Positions 14,809 through 17,116 of a stretch of DNA of 17,116 nucleotides are shown here, piece after piece (within the stretch, counting starts at the first letter, position 1; every line of letters begins with the position of its first letter). The notes below the pieces were generated by a model. It ran no database searches and was not told the origin of the DNA. It was given only the letters and a program-made list of their open reading frames with translations. Both the position numbers and the translations under genes were made by a program. The stretch is from an uncultured Eubacteriales bacterium (lineage in GTDB: Bacteria; Bacillota; Clostridia; Oscillospirales; Acutalibacteraceae). Where the stretch lies: NCBI GenBank assembly GCA_934615635.1, contig CAKTTT010000032.1:1-17116 (forward strand). The letters are read 5' to 3'.

Positions 14809-15213
14809 TTATCTTCTTTTGCGCAGGTTGACGCCGATCACACCGCCCAAAGCGGACAAAACCAGCATCACCGCCAGCTTGACGAGAATATAGGCGCCGC
14901 GGATTTCCTTGAGGAAAGCGAAGCCGGCCAGCGCCACAAGGATGAACAGCAGCAGGCCGCAGGTCCCGCCTATCAGCAGCCCCTTTTCCTTGGCGATGCG
15001 CGCGGCGGCAAAGCCGCCGAAAAAGGCCCCCGCCGCGGCCGCCACGATCGCCATAGGGGTGATGGCCGCCTTGGGAATATCCTGGGACGCCACGATCGCC
15101 GCCATGACCGCCAGCAGCAAGGTGCAGCACAGCGCGCCGACCACGGCGCCGATGATCACGGGGCGCAGGAACCGCTTTACCATAGCCGAACTATCCTCTT
15201 TATGTGATTTCAT
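14809..15213 (-). CDS. TIGR04086-family small membrane protein
   Basis: This 134-residue protein has four predicted membrane helices (about 17-43, 49-70, 78-101, 106-126) and a basic end (NLRKRR). A KSHKEDSSAMVKRFLRP opening precedes the first helix, GAVVGALCCTLLLAVMAAIV. Composition, length and position between yajC and the SCIFF gene match the TIGR04086 family of Clostridia. Its function is not known. The ATG at 15213 follows GGAGGGG; an upstream in-frame start near 15270 has no such site. Co-occurrence with YajC and SCIFF hints at a link to membrane protein handling or export, but that is inference. Confidence 0.85.
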   Translation of the reverse strand: MKSHKEDSSAMVKRFLRPVIIGAVVGALCCTLLLAVMAAIVASQDIPKAAITPMAIVAAAAGAFFGGFAAARIAKEKGLLIGGTCGLLLFILVALAGFAFLKEIRGAYILVKLAVMLVLSALGGVIGVNLRKRR

Positions 15214-15298
15214 ACCGTTTCCCCTCCGCAGAATACTTACTTCATCATAAGCATATTCCGCGCAGGACAAATTTAGTACGCCCGGCCGAAATCAATCC

Positions 15299-15679
15299 TC
15301 AGATATCGTCGTCGTCATCGTCGTCATCGTCGTTGTCCGTGGAATCGTGGATCGTCTCAACGGAGTGGATCGCCCATTTCTTGATGGACATCTTGTTGCG
15401 GTCGGCACCGGTTTCGATGATGAGGCCGTCCTCCTTGACGTTCACCACGCGGCCACAGATGCCGCCGATGGTGGTGATTTCGTCCCCCACCCGAAGATTG
15501 TTGCGCATTTTCTGCTCTTCCTTCTGCTTCTTGCGCTGGGGACGGATCATGATGAAGTACATCAGGACGACGATCAGCACCAGCGGTCCAAAGGTGACCA
15601 GATAATACATCCAGTCTCCCCCTTGGGGAGTCGTCGCCGGAGCCGAGGTCTCCAATAAAAGCGTGGATAAATTGAACAA
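15299..15679 (-). CDS. yajC: Preprotein translocase accessory subunit YajC with poly-Asp tail
   Basis: YajC is a single-span membrane protein that associates with SecDF and SecYEG. The 126-residue product has one N-terminal membrane helix (about 25-45, ending MYFIMIRPQRKKQKEEQK). The YajC domain follows (LRVGDEITTIGGICGRVVNVKED). The IRPQRKK motif is characteristic. The start is TTG at 15679, with AGGAGG nine bases upstream. The only downstream methionine that keeps the membrane helix (residue 24) lacks such a site. The protein is longer than usual because of a C-terminal DSTDN plus nine Asp plus Ile tail, encoded by a GAC/GAT trinucleotide repeat. It has its own sigma-A promoter, although it lies 104 bp downstream of tgt on the same strand. 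Confidence 0.93.
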   Translation of the reverse strand: MFNLSTLLLETSAPATTPQGGDWMYYLVTFGPLVLIVVLMYFIMIRPQRKKQKEEQKMRNNLRVGDEITTIGGICGRVVNVKEDGLIIETGADRNKMSIKKWAIHSVETIHDSTDNDDDDDDDDDI

Positions 15680-15707
15680 ATTTCAGCACCTCCTAAAAAT
15701 CTTTCTT

Positions 15708-15736
15708 ATTATATCGGGTTTTCGCCGGGATAGCAA
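15708..15736 (-). promoter_or_regulatory. Sigma-A promoter of yajC
   Basis: On the minus strand TTGCTA (15736-15731) and a perfect TATAAT (15713-15708) are 17 bp apart. Transcription would begin near 15701, about 20 nt before the TTG start and just ahead of the AGGAGG site. It probably also drives the TIGR04086, scfA and scfB genes. Confidence 0.75.
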
Positions 15737-15783
15737 GCAAAACATAAAAAATTTACATATAAAGGAATAAAATCCGCCGGTTT

Positions 15784-16920
15784 TTAGATCCGCCGGTCCA
15801 GTACCTCGGCGTAACGCTGATAAAACGCCTCAAACGCACCCTGCTCCAGGCTTTCGCGGATTCTGGCCATCAGGGTATTGTAAAAGTACAGGTTGTGCGC
15901 GACGCAAAGCCGCATGGCCAGCATTTCCCCCGCCTTGAACAGGTGGCGGATGTAGGCGCGGGAATGACGGCGGCAGGTGGGGCAGTCGCATTCCTCATCC
16001 AGCGGCGCCAGATCCTTTTCGTATTTCTGGTTTAGCAGGTTCCGGTGGCCACTCCAGGTGAACACATGCGCGTGGCGGGCGTTGCGGGCAGGCATGACGC
16101 AATCGAACAGATCCACGCCCCGGCGCACCCCTTCCAGAATGTTCACCGGCGTTCCCACCCCCATCAAATACCGCGGCTTGTCCGCCGGCATGAAAGGCTC
16201 CACCGCCTCGATAATCCGGTACATCTCCTCGGTGGGCTCCCCCACCGCCAGGCCGCCGATGGCATACCCGTCCAGTCCCATGCCGGCGATCTCCCGCATA
16301 TGGGAAATACGCAAATCGTCGAAGGTGCAGCCTTGATTGATGCCGAACAGCAGTTGCTCCCGGTTCAGGGTATCCGGGCAGCCGTTCAGCTTCTCCATCT
16401 CCCGCTGACAACGTTCCAGCCAGCGGGTGGTGCGGGCGCAGGAGGCTTTGGCGTAGGCGTATTCCGCCGGGTTCTCCACACATTCGTCGAAGGCCATGGC
16501 GATGGTGGAGGCCAGCCGGGACTGAATACGCATACTTTCCTCCGGGCCGATGAACAGCTTCCGGCCGTCCACATGGGAGGCGAAATGCACCCCCTCCTCC
16601 CGGATCTTGCGCAGCTTGGCCAGGGAAAACACCTGGAACCCCCCGCTGTCGGTGAGAATCGGCCCCTTCCAGCCGGTAAAGGCATGAAGCCCGCCCAGCT
16701 CCCGGACCAGTTCCTCCCCGGGCCGTACATGGAGATGGTAGGTATTGCAAAGCATCACCTGGCAGCGCAGCTCCGCCAGATCATAGGCCGAAACCGCCCC
16801 TTTGATGGCGCCGCAGGTCGCCACATTCATAAAGGCCGGCGTTTGAATCGTGCCGTGAGGGGTTTCAAATACGCCGCGGCGGGCGGCGCCGGTACGGGAT
16901 AGGACAGTCATCTGGCTCAT
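15784..16920 (-). CDS. tgt: tRNA-guanine transglycosylase
   Basis: This 378-residue enzyme exchanges guanine-34 in tRNAs for Asp, Asn, His and Tyr with the queuosine precursor preQ1. D91 (LTDSGGFQVFSL) and D273 (LFDCVMPARNARH) match the catalytic acid and the nucleophile. Zinc is held by C311, C313, C316 (CDCPTC) and H342. C147 in DECVE and the GGLAVGEP loop (222-229) follow the bacterial preQ1-type pocket. The FGIVQGG motif of E. coli-like enzymes reads FGINQGC here (192-198), which I believe is a lineage variant. The ATG at 16920 follows AGGAGG at seven bases. The gene heads the tgt-yajC-TIGR04086-scfAB block seen in Clostridia. Confidence 0.96.
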   Translation of the reverse strand: MSQMTVLSRTGAARRGVFETPHGTIQTPAFMNVATCGAIKGAVSAYDLAELRCQVMLCNTYHLHVRPGEELVRELGGLHAFTGWKGPILTDSGGFQVFSLAKLRKIREEGVHFASHVDGRKLFIGPEESMRIQSRLASTIAMAFDECVENPAEYAYAKASCARTTRWLERCQREMEKLNGCPDTLNREQLLFGINQGCTFDDLRISHMREIAGMGLDGYAIGGLAVGEPTEEMYRIIEAVEPFMPADKPRYLMGVGTPVNILEGVRRGVDLFDCVMPARNARHAHVFTWSGHRNLLNQKYEKDLAPLDEECDCPTCRRHSRAYIRHLFKAGEMLAMRLCVAHNLYFYNTLMARIRESLEQGAFEAFYQRYAEVLDRRI

Positions 16921-16952
16921 AGCGTTTCCTCCTGCCTTTTAAAGGCGGTTCT

Positions 16953-16982
16953 ATTGTAGGGCCTCCCCCCTCCTTTTGTCAA
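16953..16982 (-). promoter_or_regulatory. Sigma-A promoter of tgt
   Basis: On the minus strand a perfect TTGACA (16982-16977) and TACAAT (16958-16953) lie 18 bp apart. Transcription would begin near 16946, at a small GCCTTT/AAAGGC palindrome (16934-16946) just ahead of the ribosome binding site. The remaining 134 bp to the window edge show no recognisable gene. Confidence 0.8.
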
Positions 16983-17116
16983 GTGGAAGGGCCCGTGCCG
17001 CCCATTTCCCAAGCAAAACAATCCCGCCGGACCCACTGCATTTGGGAGAGGAATCCCCACACTGACGTCCCCGCCGCCCAAACTTTTGAAAAAGAGGCAT
17101 ACGGACAGGAGGGGCG

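Noticed and set aside
15772..15796. ATCCGCCGG repeated twice around the end of tgt, considered as a terminator
   Set aside because: The copies are in direct orientation and cannot form a stem with each other.
1..17116. tRNA or rRNA genes, CRISPR arrays, transposases, phage genes
   Set aside because: I looked and saw no cloverleaf with conserved arms, no regularly spaced repeats, and no transposase or integrase motifs.

Overview
The window reads as a chromosomal segment of a GC-rich, anaerobic, gut-type Clostridia bacterium (Oscillospirales/Ruminococcaceae-like). This is inferred from three things: a six-cysteine SCIFF peptide with its radical SAM maturase next to TIGR04086, yajC and tgt, which is a hallmark of Clostridia; a SpoIIM-like sporulation-family membrane protein; and strong AGGAGG-type ribosome binding sites. 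I did no database search.

Region 1 (1-8211, minus strand) is one tightly packed operon for L-rhamnose catabolism and 1,2-propanediol disposal. Read 5' to 3' it is rhaA, rhaB, an acetate/propionate kinase, a class II aldolase, pduC, pduD, pduE and a partial pduG that runs off the left edge. L-rhamnose is isomerised, phosphorylated and cleaved to DHAP plus lactaldehyde. Lactaldehyde, once reduced by an enzyme not in this window, becomes 1,2-propanediol, which the B12-dependent PduCDE dehydrates to propionaldehyde. The kinase would recover ATP from propionyl-phosphate. Amphipathic helices at the N-termini of PduD and PduE and at the C-terminus of the aldolase look like encapsulation peptides. 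This suggests a bacterial microcompartment whose shell genes lie outside the window. A divergent DeoR-family regulator (8353-9090, plus) faces the operon across a 222-bp intergenic region with a good sigma-A promoter and repeat elements that look like operators.

Region 2 (9091-11291) holds a 500-bp stretch without a convincing gene, then an unusual plus-strand gene. It encodes a sigma-70/ECF-type N-terminus fused to about 375 further residues with no anti-sigma gene beside it. A 14/14 match to the CcpA cre consensus lies between a possible ECF-type promoter and its start codon. A bidirectional terminator hairpin separates it from the convergent next gene.

Region 3 (11300-13136, minus) is a two-gene unit: a SpoIIM-like membrane protein followed by a DUF624/YesL-like membrane protein with a charged, Asp-ending tail. 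It has its own sigma-A promoter.

Region 4 (13144-16982, minus) is the conserved clostridial block tgt, yajC, TIGR04086 membrane protein, SCIFF peptide (scfA) and radical SAM maturase (scfB). Promoters are visible before tgt and yajC, and a terminator-like hairpin lies between scfA and scfB. YajC ends in a run of nine aspartates.
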